Position numbers and translations under genes: made by a program. Of a stretch of DNA of 64,000 bases, positions 8,115-17,040 are shown in pieces. Under the pieces are notes generated by a model, which had not been told where the DNA came from, made no database searches, and was given only the letters and a program-made list of their open reading frames with translations. The first letter of the stretch is position 1; each line of letters begins with the position of its first letter. The stretch spans positions 1 through 64,000 of the forward strand of contig NZ_JPWH01000014.1 in assembly GCF_003326755.1 (NCBI RefSeq), read 5' to 3'. This DNA comes from Thalassospira profundimaris (lineage in GTDB: Bacteria; Pseudomonadota; Alphaproteobacteria; Rhodospirillales; Thalassospiraceae).

Positions 8115-8444
8115 TCAGTTCAGAGTGTTGGTTCTGGGAGGGAATGGATCGAGAGAGTTTGAGCGGCCGGTAAGGCTGCCTGTCGGCCCGAAATGCTCGA
8201 CTGAGGCGAGCGCAGGTATTGCAACTTGTACAGGCGCAATTGCGATAGTCGATACTTGGGGACACGCAATATCACAGTCAGGCATGCTGTCGCCGCTGCC
8301 AGAACAATCCTGGCAATTGTCCATTGCCATGTCCGCCATCGACATCCCGACATCCATAACAGCAGCGTTGACCGTCGAAAGACTTGTCCCGGCGGCAAAA
8401 GCAGCTATCAAAAGTATGGTCAGAAACCTGATGCAATTCAGCAT
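8115..8444 (-). CDS. small exported Met/Cys/Asp-rich protein, possible metal binder
   Basis: This protein of about 109 aa begins with a clear signal peptide (charged start, hydrophobic 'FLTILLIAAFAAGT', small residues before the AAV cleavage region). A segment rich in Met, Asp and Cys (MSMADMAMDNCQDC and DSMPDCDIAC) follows. This composition recalls small periplasmic proteins found beside copper or other metal resistance genes, but I cannot name a family. It lies just outside the left inverted repeat of the neighbouring element. Start taken at ATG 8444; an upstream TTG at 8450 is also possible. Function is not shown. Confidence 0.5.
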   Translation of the reverse strand: MLNCIRFLTILLIAAFAAGTSLSTVNAAVMDVGMSMADMAMDNCQDCSGSGDSMPDCDIACPQVSTIAIAPVQVAIPALASVEHFGPTGSLTGRSNSLDPFPPRTNTLN

Positions 8445-8995
8445 AGTCAACTTCTATCCCAAGGGTGGAAATCTGTCGACACAAAATTCTTGTGACCATG
8501 CCGCTGTCATCCAGAAAGTGTCCCGTTGTAGACGCGAAATGTGAAACATCAAAAGGCTGTTCCGGATTTCAAAAGAAAGTGGTTGCCCTAAACGGGCAAA
8601 AACCATTCATCAGTTAGCCTCTCTTGCATATGGTGAAATCACATTATCTGCCACTAACGCTCACATTACCAATTTGAATTGATACATAAAATTGGAAATA
8701 ACGCCGAGTTCCGGATTATGCCGCGCTGACATCTGAAAGCACATGTTTTGATTGGCTTTCGGCAAGCTCCATCAGCATAAGACTGTCGAGAGAAACAGCG
8801 GCCATTCGTGACTTGCGCAGCGTAGGTCTTGAAGGAGCCCTTTTCCCATTTGTTCTGCGATGCTGCTAATGTCTGCTCTGGAGCTTGACGGCGCGGAAAA
8901 CCGGGTTTAAAAAACCGGTTCCGGGGGTCCCCAAGAACCCCGTGAGGCGCCAGCCCAATCTTGCTTCCTTCCAACCTGTTCATGGAGGATGCTTT
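8445..8995 (+). other. non-coding stretch with the left transposon end
   Basis: About 550 bp between the small exported protein and the ChrB fusion. It holds the left inverted repeat of the element (8633-8655), two TCACATTA boxes (8639-8646 and 8661-8668, 22 bp apart) and a short GCCC/GGGC hairpin near 8585-8598. I see no credible gene. Confidence 0.6.
8633..8655 (-). repeat. left inverted repeat of the chr/transposition element
   Basis: This 23-bp sequence, read on the minus strand, matches 14556-14578 at 22 of 23 positions (core ATAATGTGATTTCAC). A second copy of the core box lies 22 bp further in. Paired sites in inverted orientation about 5.9 kb apart fit transposase-binding ends of a Tn7/Tn5053-like element. 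Confidence 0.75.
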
Positions 8996-9814
8996 ATGGC
9001 GTCATACAATGAAATCCCCGTATCGACCTTGGCCCGCTTGGTGGGGACACCCGATTGTCCCGTACTGCTTGATGTACGCATTGATGAAGACTTCGATGCG
9101 GACCCGCCCCTGATCCCTGGCGCGATACGTCAACCATTTCTCAATGTGCGTGATCTTGCCGATGATCTCGCGGGCCGTTCGGTCGTCGTCTACTGCCAGA
9201 AAGGCCTGAAGATTAGCCAAGGTGCCGCCGCATTGTTGCGATCAGCCGGCGCGAAGGCGGAAATCCTCGAAGGTGGGCAATTCGCCTGGAAAGATGCCGG
9301 GCTTCCGATGGTTCTTGCGGAGAAACTTCCACCGTCTGATGCCAGCGGATGCTCGGTCTGGGTAACGCGTCACAGGCCAAAGATCGACAGGATTGCTTGT
9401 CCCTGGCTTATTCGCCGGTTTGTCGATCCGAATGCCCAAATACTGTTTGTCGCCGCATCGCAGGTCCTCAACGTCGCAGAACGTTTCAATGCGACGCCCT
9501 TCGACGTTGAAAACGTATTCTGGAGCCATCGCGGCGAAAAATGCACGTTCGACACGATGATTGAAGAGTTCGGCATCAGCCATAGTGCGCTTGAGGGATT
9601 GGCCGTGATCGTGCGTGGTGCCGACACCAACAGGCATGATCTGGCACCTGAAGCGGCGGGACTTCTTGCTGCCTCACTAGGCCTATCTCGAATGTATCGC
9701 GACGACCTGGAACAGCTCGAAGCTGGCATGATGCTCTACGACGCATTCTATCGGTGGGCACGCGATGCCACGGATGAAGGGCATGACTGGCCCGCCGCGT
9801 TGAAGAAGGCGTAG
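8996..9814 (+). CDS. rhodanese-ChrB fusion, chromate resistance protein
   Basis: This 272-aa protein has an N-terminal rhodanese domain (about residues 5-105, active-site loop VVYCQKGLKIS with the catalytic Cys). It is followed by a ChrB C-terminal domain (about 120-270; WVTRHRPKIDRIACPWLIRR is typical). ChrB-type proteins accompany ChrA and are implicated in chromate response. The full N-terminal regulatory domain of long ChrB proteins is replaced by rhodanese. Start is ATG 8996 with GGAGG 7 bases upstream, not the longer open frame from 8885. It is followed after 3 bp by the damaged chrA. Confidence 0.85.
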   Translation: MASYNEIPVSTLARLVGTPDCPVLLDVRIDEDFDADPPLIPGAIRQPFLNVRDLADDLAGRSVVVYCQKGLKISQGAAALLRSAGAKAEILEGGQFAWKDAGLPMVLAEKLPPSDASGCSVWVTRHRPKIDRIACPWLIRRFVDPNAQILFVAASQVLNVAERFNATPFDVENVFWSHRGEKCTFDTMIEEFGISHSALEGLAVIVRGADTNRHDLAPEAAGLLAASLGLSRMYRDDLEQLEAGMMLYDAFYRWARDATDEGHDWPAALKKA

Positions 9815-9817
9815 GTC

Positions 9818-11110
9818 ATGAGTGGTTCCAGTAACGTCCTGAGGGACGAAACCCCGACGCTTGCGGAAGCAACACGGGTTTGGTGGAAGATCGGCATCCT
9901 ATCGCTTGGTGGTCCCGCCGCCCAGATCTCGCTCATGCACAAGGAGATCGTCTAAGACCGCAGTTGGCTCTCTGAGCAGCAGTTCCTGAATGCGCTGAGC
10001 TTTTGCATGCTCTTGCCCGGTCCCGAGGCGATGCAGTTGGCTACCTATGCCGGATGGCGGCTGCATGGCACGTTCGGTGGCTTGATCGCCGGGCTGCTGT
10101 TCGTCTTGCCCGGTGCCGCCGTGATCATGTTGCTGGCGACGATCTACAGCATCTATGGCGATGTACCGCTTGTGGAGGCACTGTTTTACGGAATCAAGGC
10201 TGCCGTTCTGGTGATCGTGGTCGAGGCATTGTTGCGGGTCGCGAAAAAGGCACTTTCACAGCGTGTGCATTGGCTGATCGCGGCATTGGCGTTTGTCGGG
10301 ATATTCTTCTTGTCGATCCCCTATCCGCTGATCGTCCTAATGGCGGGCCTGTTCGGCTGGTTCATGAAAACCGTGGACATGGATCGGAAGGCCGTGGACA
10401 TGGCGCACGTGTCGGTGGGTAGGACGAGCCTTACGATTGCAACATGGTTGGCGATCTGGCTACTGCCACTGCTTGCCCTCGGATGGCTGGGTGCGCCGGG
10501 CATCGTGGTCGAGGTCGGCAGGTTTTTCTCCATGCTCGCTGTCGTGACCTTCGGCGGTGCTTATGCTGTTCTCGCCTACATGGCCCAGGATGTCGTTGTC
10601 CAATTCGGCTGGCTAACCGCAGGGGAAATGGTCGACGCCCTTGGACTGGCGGAAACGACACCTGGCCCGCTTATCCTGGTCACGCAATTCGTCGGGTTTC
10701 TCGCCGGTTTCAAGGATGGTGGGCTTCTGCTTGGCCTGAGTGCTGCCGTAGTGGCACTTTGGGTCACCTTCGCCCCGTGCTTTCTCTGGATACTGGTTGG
10801 CGCACCTTACATCGAATGGATATCGAACCAACCTCGATTGAGAGGTGCCCTTAAGGCAATCACCGCTGCCGTCGTGGGTGTCATCCTAAATCTTTCGATC
10901 TGGTTTGCACTGCATGTCCTGTTCTCTGGCGTGAACCGGCAGAAGCTGGGACCCATAACGCTTTGGCGGTCGGACCTTGCAACCATCGAATGGCTCGCCG
11001 TAGGCCTGTTCCTCCTCAGCGGCTTCCTGGCCTTCCGGTTGCACTGGGGTATCATCAGGATTCTGTTGATTGCGTCGTTTCTTGGAGCTGGTTTGAAGCT
11101 GTTCCTCTGA
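9818..11110 (+). pseudogene. chrA: chromate efflux transporter chrA, interrupted by a stop codon
   Basis: Reading from ATG 9818 gives a normal ChrA start (SLGGPAAQISLMHKEIV), then TAA at 9953-9955 (codon 46), then the same frame continues as DRSWLSEQQF and LLPGPEAMQL to 11110. No frameshift is needed, so one base change, probably GAA to TAA, breaks a 430-codon gene of two CHR domains. A restart at ATG 10007 would give 367 aa lacking the first membrane segment. It is probably inactive, unless this is a sequencing error or is read through. Confidence 0.85.
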
Positions 11111-11345
11111 GGCCTGTCCGAAGAACATGAAAAACTCGGACCGCCTTTGTAACGTGCCATTCCCGTAGTACGGTCCGGGCGGGACAGCATACCTTGTACG
11201 CTGCATCCAGAAAGGGACCGTTTTCCAGACAGGTAAAAGCCCGAATGCCGGTCTCCGATTGAAAACTGTTAATTTGTCTGTATACCGCGTCTTGAAATCA
11301 ACGTAATATTCTGCGCCTCAAAAACGGCTTTCCGGACGGTCCGCC

Positions 11346-11933
11346 ATGCGTATCGGCTACGCACGTGTCTCGACCGACGATCAGAATCTTGACCTGCAAA
11401 ACGACGCTTTGCGGGAAGCTGGTTGTGAGCGCATTTTCCAGGACAAGGTGAGTAGTGCAAAAGGTGATCGCCCCGGGCTTGATCGAACATTCGAAGAATT
11501 ACGCCAGGGCGATGTGCTTGTGGTCTGGCGCCTCGATCGCCTGGGACGGTCCCTGAAGGAACTGATTGCGCAAGCCGAGATGTTGGCAGAACGACAAATC
11601 GGTCTGCGATCAATTACCGAAGCGATCGATACGACCACCAGCGGCGGGAAGCTGGTTTTTCATATTTTTGCCGCCCTTGCCGAATTCGAGCGGAACCTGA
11701 TCCGGGAGCGCACGAAAGCCAGTCTTGAAGCGGCTCGGTCGCGCGGCCGGAAAGGCGGCCGTCGAAAGGCGCTGACCAAAGACAAGCGCCGTCACGTTGC
11801 AAACCTGTATCGATCGAGACAGCACAGTATTAAAGAGATCTGCGATCTGATGGGTGTGTCGCGGGCAACCGTCTATACCTATGTCGCGGAATTTGCCAAT
11901 AGCATTGATGGCGAGGCCGACAATGAAAAGTAG
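11346..11933 (+). CDS. serine recombinase (resolvase/invertase)
   Basis: This 195-aa site-specific recombinase of the Tn3-type resolvase family has the catalytic serine in 'MRIGYARVSTDDQNLDLQ' (Ser9), the conserved arginines in 'VVWRLDRLGRSLKEL' and a C-terminal helix-turn-helix (SIKEICDLMGVSRATVYTYV). It resolves cointegrates formed during transposition. It is the first gene of a three-gene module, and its 3' end overlaps the start of the DDE integrase by 11 bp. Confidence 0.9.
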   Translation: MRIGYARVSTDDQNLDLQNDALREAGCERIFQDKVSSAKGDRPGLDRTFEELRQGDVLVVWRLDRLGRSLKELIAQAEMLAERQIGLRSITEAIDTTTSGGKLVFHIFAALAEFERNLIRERTKASLEAARSRGRKGGRRKALTKDKRRHVANLYRSRQHSIKEICDLMGVSRATVYTYVAEFANSIDGEADNEK

Positions 11934-13560
11934 AGCCGCCCGCATACCGGCCGAGGCACTTCTGGCGCTTCGGACCAGATTGTCTTCTCTGCCCGTGCGA
12001 GACCCCGGTCGGGCCAGCGCTGTTGCACGGACTGCCGGGTTATATGGCCTCAGTATATCGTCGGTCTATCGCCAGTTACGAAACTTGCAACGCCCGAAAG
12101 GCTTGCAACGTTCTGATCGCGGTGTGCCCCGCGCAATATCGCAGGCAGAGATGGAACGCTATTGCGAGATCGTGGCCGCCCTGAAAATCAGAACAGAGAA
12201 TGGCAAAGGTCACAAGTTATCCACGAATGAAGCCATCCGGTTGCTTGAGGATCACGGTGTCGAGACGCCCGAGGGTTTTGTGCAAGCCCCCAAAGGGGTA
12301 CTGGTGGCATCTACCCTCAACCGGTGGCTCCGCAATTGGGGATACGATCATCCCCGGATGATACGCGGCCCGACCGCCGTCCGGTTTCAGGCCGGATATT
12401 CCAACGAACTCTGGCATTTCGACATGAGCCCGTCCGATCTGAAGCAGCTCGACCAGCCAGAATGGATTGAACCCGGACGTGGTGCACCAACCCTGATGCT
12501 TTATAGCGTGGTGGATGATCGTAGCGGTGTTGCCTATCAGGAATATCGTTGCGTGTATGGCGAGGATGCGGAATCTGCCTTGCGGTTCCTGTTCAACGCC
12601 ATGGCACCCAAAGAAGGCACCACACTTCAGGGCAGACCGGCAGGACTGTATCTCGACAATGGACCGGTTGCCAAAAGCATCGTGTTCCAGACCGTCATGG
12701 GACATCTTGGCGTTGATTGGCGCACCCACATGCCCCGCGGTTCGGACGGTCGACGGGTTACGGCGCGATCCAAGGGCAAGGTTGAACGTCCGTTCCTGAC
12801 CGTCAAGGAAGCTCACGAAACCCTGTATCACTTTCATCGTCCCAAAACAGAGGCCGAAGCCAATAGCTGGCTGCTGAACTTTATCAACCGCTACAATGAC
12901 AAGCCGCATCGCCATGAAGCCCATAGCCGGGCGGAAGACTGGTGTTCAAACTTGCCTGAGCAAGGCCTGCGCGACATGTGTTCCTGGGAACGGTATTGCG
13001 CCTTTGCCCGGGAACCGGAACGCCGAACGGTTGCAGCGGATGCCCGCATTCATCTGAAGGGCGCCTATTACGAGGTGGACCCGGATCTGGCGGGTGAAGA
13101 AGTTTTATTGTGGTGGGGATTGTTCGATCAGGAACTATTTGTCGAGTTCGGCAGCAAACGCTATGGCCCATATCGCCCTGTCGGCGGACCAATCCCATTG
13201 CATCGGTATCGCAAACAGGCCAAATCGCCCCGCGAGAAGCGTGCCGACAAGGTAGCCGACTTGGCTGCCAGAATATCGGTGCCGCGTTCGGCCCTGGCCG
13301 GGCCGGAACAGGCATTTGCCAGCGCGGAGATTATCCCCCTCGTTGAAGCAAAGTTTGAAGATCCAGACCCGTGGCACCAGTTCAGTTATGCCAGCACACT
13401 CGATGCGCGTCGCGGCATTGCGGATTTGTTGGAGAAACCGCTGGCGCGGTTGAGTGCCGAAGACCTTGAATTCATCGAGGAGCTTGTCACCACCACGATA
13501 AACAAACGTGAAATTGCCAAGGCGATCAAAACACGGTTCGGCAAGAACCCCAAAACATAA
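11923..13560 (+). CDS. DDE integrase/transposase, TniA/Mu type
   Basis: This protein of about 545 aa has N-terminal helix-turn-helix regions, an RNase-H-like catalytic core (first Asp in 'ELWHFDMSPSD', second in 'GLYLDNGPVAKS', likely Glu in 'KGKVERPF') and a C-terminal beta domain. The retroviral-integrase-like core with a partner ATPase is typical of Tn5053/Tn7-like TniA/TnsB. Start taken at ATG 11923, which overlaps the resolvase end, rather than at 11854 inside that gene. The AAA ATPase follows after 12 bp. No TniQ-like gene is seen. Confidence 0.85.
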   Translation: MKSRAARIPAEALLALRTRLSSLPVRDPGRASAVARTAGLYGLSISSVYRQLRNLQRPKGLQRSDRGVPRAISQAEMERYCEIVAALKIRTENGKGHKLSTNEAIRLLEDHGVETPEGFVQAPKGVLVASTLNRWLRNWGYDHPRMIRGPTAVRFQAGYSNELWHFDMSPSDLKQLDQPEWIEPGRGAPTLMLYSVVDDRSGVAYQEYRCVYGEDAESALRFLFNAMAPKEGTTLQGRPAGLYLDNGPVAKSIVFQTVMGHLGVDWRTHMPRGSDGRRVTARSKGKVERPFLTVKEAHETLYHFHRPKTEAEANSWLLNFINRYNDKPHRHEAHSRAEDWCSNLPEQGLRDMCSWERYCAFAREPERRTVAADARIHLKGAYYEVDPDLAGEEVLLWWGLFDQELFVEFGSKRYGPYRPVGGPIPLHRYRKQAKSPREKRADKVADLAARISVPRSALAGPEQAFASAEIIPLVEAKFEDPDPWHQFSYASTLDARRGIADLLEKPLARLSAEDLEFIEELVTTTINKREIAKAIKTRFGKNPKT

Positions 13561-13572
13561 TAGGAGACTGTC

Positions 13573-14550
13573 ATGCTAACAGCGGATGTCAGGGCATTTT
13601 ATGGCATCGAGAAGGACTGGGCGCTGGCCGGTTTTTTCGAAACGGAATGGCACCGCCAGATGATGGCCGACCTGCGGGCGGCCATTCTGGCCGGGAGGCT
13701 GGTTGCCATTACAGGATCAGTTGGTGTCGGAAAAACCATGATGTTAAACCGGCTTCAGGCTGAATTGGCCGCAAGCAAGGATATTCTGGTGGCCCGCAGC
13801 CTGTCGATCGACAAACCGCGTGTTGTTTTGCCAGCCCTTCTGACCGCAATCTTTCTCGATGTCTCCGGTGATGCGGATGTCAAAGTGCCGACACAACCCG
13901 AAAAGCGGGAACGCAAGCTTCAGGATCTCATCCGGAAAATGCGAAAAACCGTCGTTCTGTTCATCGACGAAGCTCATGACCTGCATGGGAACACTCTGAC
14001 CGGCCTCAAGCGCCTGATGGAAATTGTCCAGGCCGGTGACGGAGTTCTGTCTGTGGTTCTGGTTGGCCATCCGCGCCTGCGAAATGACCTGAACAAGGCG
14101 ACAATGGAAGAGATCGGGCATAGAACCACCAAGTTCGTCTTTCAGGGGCTTGGCGATGACAGTCGCAAATATCTCGACTGGTTGCTGAAGCAGTGCCGGG
14201 CCCAAAAAACCACCAGACAGGGAGACATCATTGCGGATGATGCGCTGGATCTGATGGTGGAATGCCTGTCAACACCGCTTCAGTTTACCGAACAACTGAC
14301 ACGCGCTTTCACCGAAGCCTACAAGCTTGGCGCCAAGCCTGTCACCCGGGAGATTGTCGAAGAAACAATTGCGATCGGCTATGATGATCTGGATGCCCGA
14401 CTAGCACGGCTTGGATACAACGCCAAGACACTTGCGGAACAATTCGATACCCGGTTGCCGGAAATGCGCAAATTCCTGAAAGGCCATCTGGATTCCGAAC
14501 GCACCCAAGAGCTTGGGCAAATGATGCGACAGGTCGGATTGCCGATATAA
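13573..14550 (+). CDS. AAA ATPase, TniB/TnsC-like transposition protein
   Basis: This 325-aa AAA+ ATPase has Walker A GSVGVGKT (about residue 49) and Walker B VVLFIDEAHD. It resembles the TniB/ExeA group that regulates target choice and activates the DDE partner. It lies 12 bp after the integrase with AGGAG before its ATG, and ends 5 bp before the right inverted repeat. Confidence 0.88.
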   Translation: MLTADVRAFYGIEKDWALAGFFETEWHRQMMADLRAAILAGRLVAITGSVGVGKTMMLNRLQAELAASKDILVARSLSIDKPRVVLPALLTAIFLDVSGDADVKVPTQPEKRERKLQDLIRKMRKTVVLFIDEAHDLHGNTLTGLKRLMEIVQAGDGVLSVVLVGHPRLRNDLNKATMEEIGHRTTKFVFQGLGDDSRKYLDWLLKQCRAQKTTRQGDIIADDALDLMVECLSTPLQFTEQLTRAFTEAYKLGAKPVTREIVEETIAIGYDDLDARLARLGYNAKTLAEQFDTRLPEMRKFLKGHLDSERTQELGQMMRQVGLPI

Positions 14551-14555
14551 CCTAC

Positions 14556-14578
14556 AGTGGCACATAATGTGATTTCAC
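14556..14578 (+). repeat. right inverted repeat of the chr/transposition element
   Basis: This 23-bp sequence is the inverted partner of 8633-8655 (22 of 23 match). It starts directly after the AAA ATPase gene, the usual place for a transposon end. Confidence 0.75.
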
Positions 14579-14712
14579 AGCGATGATTGCGATCTGGTGG
14601 CAGGTAATCTGATCTCATTCGCAGTTAATGTGAGTTTGGCTCTGGCGATAAAATCACTTAATCTGAGCCGGAAAAGCGCGATAAGTGCAAGTTTGACGGA
14701 TTATAAGTGCAA
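14565..14712 (+). repeat. array of short repeats at the right end
   Basis: Four TAATnTGA boxes lie at 14565, 14605, 14626 and 14659. Two TAAGTGCAA boxes lie at 14682 and 14704. Multiple spaced copies resemble the several TnsB/TniA-binding sites in the ends of Tn7- and Tn5053-like elements. The outermost functional end is not evident, and I did not find a clear target duplication. Confidence 0.6.
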
Positions 14713-15219
14713 TCCTCTATATTTATCGCTAGCTTGCGCGAAATATGACGCACGAAGACCGACGGCAGGACAGGACAGGACAGCATAGTCATAACCATTG
14801 CCGGGAACATCCTTGCTGCCTAGCCAATTACGTAACCGCCCTCACCAGCAGCCACGCATTCCCTCCACCACTTCCTACTCCCCTAACATCCCATCTACCA
14901 AGGTGCTCGCGCCTAGGGTGTCACAAATGACAGCATAAATTCAGTGGGGATAATAGGGCCATCGCAGGAACTATCAACCGGGTGGAATGCGAGGAAATAT
15001 CTTGATCAACACAGCGAACGTCCAGCGACGTTCCATTAAGCTGATGGCGGAGCAGATAGGGCAGAATGAAGAGACAACCAGACAAACTAAGATGGTTTTA
15101 GCACAGTACGGATTTCGACAGACGCCCCAAAGCAATCCAACCGCCAAACAGCGCACACCATACATAAAGGGATGAACCATCAAAAATCCGCAGAAAACAC
15201 ATTCGCCAACCCGGCTTGC
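14713..15219 (+). other. intergenic stretch after the element
   Basis: About 500 bp with no credible gene. It contains a short AGGAC tandem run near 14768-14785, a pyrimidine-rich stretch near 14855-14905 and a small TGTCA/TGACA inverted repeat at 14919-14932. Small open frames here lack ribosome binding sites or recognisable motifs. Confidence 0.5.
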
Positions 15220-15981
15220 CTAACCCGCAATTACAAGTTCTGTCCCGGCATCTTTGATTTGCGCGCGTGCAGTATCAGACGGGGCCGCATCCGTGATCAC
15301 AGCAGAAAATTCGGAAAAAGGTGCAAGGACATGCAAAGCAGTATGATCAAATCTGAGATGATTGATCAGAAGGATGGAGCGCGTTGCACCATCCATCATC
15401 CGGCGTTTCGCCCGCGTAATATCATCATCCATATGATAAACGCAGCCCTCCCCCGCCGCCGGGGTAGAAATAAAGGCGATATCAGCACGTAAGCTGCCAA
15501 GGGCCTGTTCCGTCACCCGGCCAACCCAGGCATTATATTTGGCAGAATAACGCCCGCCAAGCGCCAGCACGGTAATACCGGCCTCGGACTTAAGCCCCTC
15601 CATCACCGCATCATTATTGGTAATCACGGTGAGCGGGCGTTTTTCGGGTAACAGGGTGCCCAGTATGGTCGCCGTGGAGCCATCATTAACCATAACGGTC
15701 ATGCCCGGTTCCACCCATTCCAGGGCAGCACGCGCCATACGTTCCTTAAGGTCATGCCCCTGAAGATGGCGAAAGCGAAAATCACTTTCAAACTGTGAAC
15801 CGGGTTCAATCGTTGCCCCACCACGAATACGGCGTAACAGCCCCTCGCCTTCCAGATCATCGAGGTCGCGATGGATGGTCATTTTCGATACGCCGAAAGT
15901 ATCAGCCAGTTCATCAAGCTGCACTTCGCCATCCCGTACCAGGGCATCAAGAATTTGCTGCCTGCGATCATCGCGTTTCAT
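15220..15981 (-). CDS. DeoR/GlpR-family transcriptional regulator (EryR-like)
   Basis: This 253-aa regulator has an N-terminal DeoR helix-turn-helix (VQLDELADTFGVSKMTIHRDL) and a C-terminal sugar-phosphate sensing domain with the typical VMVNDGSTATILG and ISTPAAGEGC segments. It is the last gene of the eryA-B-C-D operon, 28 bp after eryD. A DeoR protein accompanies the erythritol isomerase genes in Brucella and rhizobia (EryR), so it probably responds to a tetrose or tetrulose phosphate. Its targets here are inferred. Confidence 0.82.
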   Translation of the reverse strand: MKRDDRRQQILDALVRDGEVQLDELADTFGVSKMTIHRDLDDLEGEGLLRRIRGGATIEPGSQFESDFRFRHLQGHDLKERMARAALEWVEPGMTVMVNDGSTATILGTLLPEKRPLTVITNNDAVMEGLKSEAGITVLALGGRYSAKYNAWVGRVTEQALGSLRADIAFISTPAAGEGCVYHMDDDITRAKRRMMDGATRSILLINHLRFDHTALHVLAPFSEFSAVITDAAPSDTARAQIKDAGTELVIAG

Positions 15982-16009
15982 GGGGCGTCCTTTATTCGGT
16001 CTGCTATCG

Positions 16010-16945
16010 TCAATCCAGAAGCGCGCGCGCCGTTCGCTCGTCAGTGATCAACCCGGCCACCCGGCCAGATCGCAACACCGCCCGGATCGCATTGATCTTG
16101 TCCGGCCCACCCGCAACCGCGACAATATCCTCTTTCCGTTCAGGATCATAGCCCACCGCAAGGGTGCGTGCAGAAAGCGTGGTTTCCACCACATCGCCCG
16201 CAGCATTGAAAAAATCACCCAGCATTTCGCCCTGCGCGCCAGCAGCAGCAATTTCTTCGATCTCGGAAGGTTCAATCATGCCAGATGATACAAGCTGGGC
16301 ATCGGCCGTTGTTGTGCCGATCCCGACAAGTTTAAGGGTTGCGGCCTGCGCCATATGGAAAACTTCATCCACACCGCGCTGTGAAAGCAGCACTTCACGG
16401 TCTTCGACTGTATTGGCAAAAAACGGCACCGGCATAACATAGGCACGTGCGCCGGTTTTTTCCGCCAAGCGATGCATCACATCATGCGGGTTGGCCGAAA
16501 AATTGCGGGTTAACCCGCCCAGAAGCGAAACGAAATGAAGCCCCTTGGCATCGATCCGTGGCAATTGACGGGTAATTTCAGCCAAGGTACGACCATGCCC
16601 AAGGCCGATAATTGAATGTTCCCCGGTCTCGAACTGGCGTTTCAAATAGGCTGCACCAGCCAAAGCAAGGGCGCGCACCGGCAGGCCCTCTTCGCCAATA
16701 TCCGGGGCGACTTCGCACAGTTTAAGGTTATAGGCCTCAAACAAACGGGTTTCGAGCTGGACACATTCAACAATATCCCCCTCGATCGACACCTTTACAC
16801 GGCCATCGGCCACCGCCTTGGCTATCAGCCGGTGTGCTTTGACAGACGGCAGACCAAGCCTTTTGGCCACCTTGGCCTGTGTCAGCCCGCCAACATAGTG
16901 CATCCAGGCCGCACGAATGGCGAGCGTTTCATCGGTATCGTTCAT
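16010..16945 (-). CDS. eryD: SorC-family regulator of erythritol catabolism
   Basis: This 311-aa regulator has an N-terminal helix-turn-helix (GLTQAKVAKRLGLPSVKAHRL) and a SorC sugar-binding domain (IGLGHGRTLAE, VGIGTTTADAQLVSSGMI). Length and position after eryC match EryD of Brucella and rhizobia, where erythritol or a derivative relieves repression. It probably controls the divergent eryA and transporter promoters. A 10-bp-arm stem-loop separates it from eryC in the mRNA. Confidence 0.83.
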   Translation of the reverse strand: MNDTDETLAIRAAWMHYVGGLTQAKVAKRLGLPSVKAHRLIAKAVADGRVKVSIEGDIVECVQLETRLFEAYNLKLCEVAPDIGEEGLPVRALALAGAAYLKRQFETGEHSIIGLGHGRTLAEITRQLPRIDAKGLHFVSLLGGLTRNFSANPHDVMHRLAEKTGARAYVMPVPFFANTVEDREVLLSQRGVDEVFHMAQAATLKLVGIGTTTADAQLVSSGMIEPSEIEEIAAAGAQGEMLGDFFNAAGDVVETTLSARTLAVGYDPERKEDIVAVAGGPDKINAIRAVLRSGRVAGLITDERTARALLD

Positions 16946-16961
16946 GGCATCCTTTAGCCCG

Positions 16962-17002
16962 ACCGGGCCTTAATTAAGCAGCTCATCATGTTATAAGGCC
17001 CG
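16962..17002 (-). other. stem-loop between eryC and eryD
   Basis: Perfect 10-bp arms (16962-16971 CCGGGCCTTA and 16993-17002) enclose a loop of about 21 bases in the 95-bp eryC-eryD gap. There is no T-run, so it may stabilise or partly attenuate the transcript rather than end it. Confidence 0.5.
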
Positions 17003-17040
17003 GGCAAAGCAGAAGGAAGTCCTGCCCCGGCAACAGGTTA

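Noticed and set aside
10007-11110. Shortened functional ChrA starting at ATG 10007
   Set aside because: It would lack the first membrane segment and conserved N-terminal CHR residues that are still readable upstream in the same frame, so a broken gene is the simpler reading.
14565-14712. Short repeats after the transposition module considered as a CRISPR array
   Set aside because: Repeat units are only about 8-20 bp, degenerate, at irregular 21-40 bp intervals, and there are no cas genes. Transposon-end binding sites explain them better.
14987-15175. 62-codon frame upstream of the DeoR gene
   Set aside because: No ribosome binding site, no recognisable sequence, and similar frames exist on the opposite strand of the same stretch.
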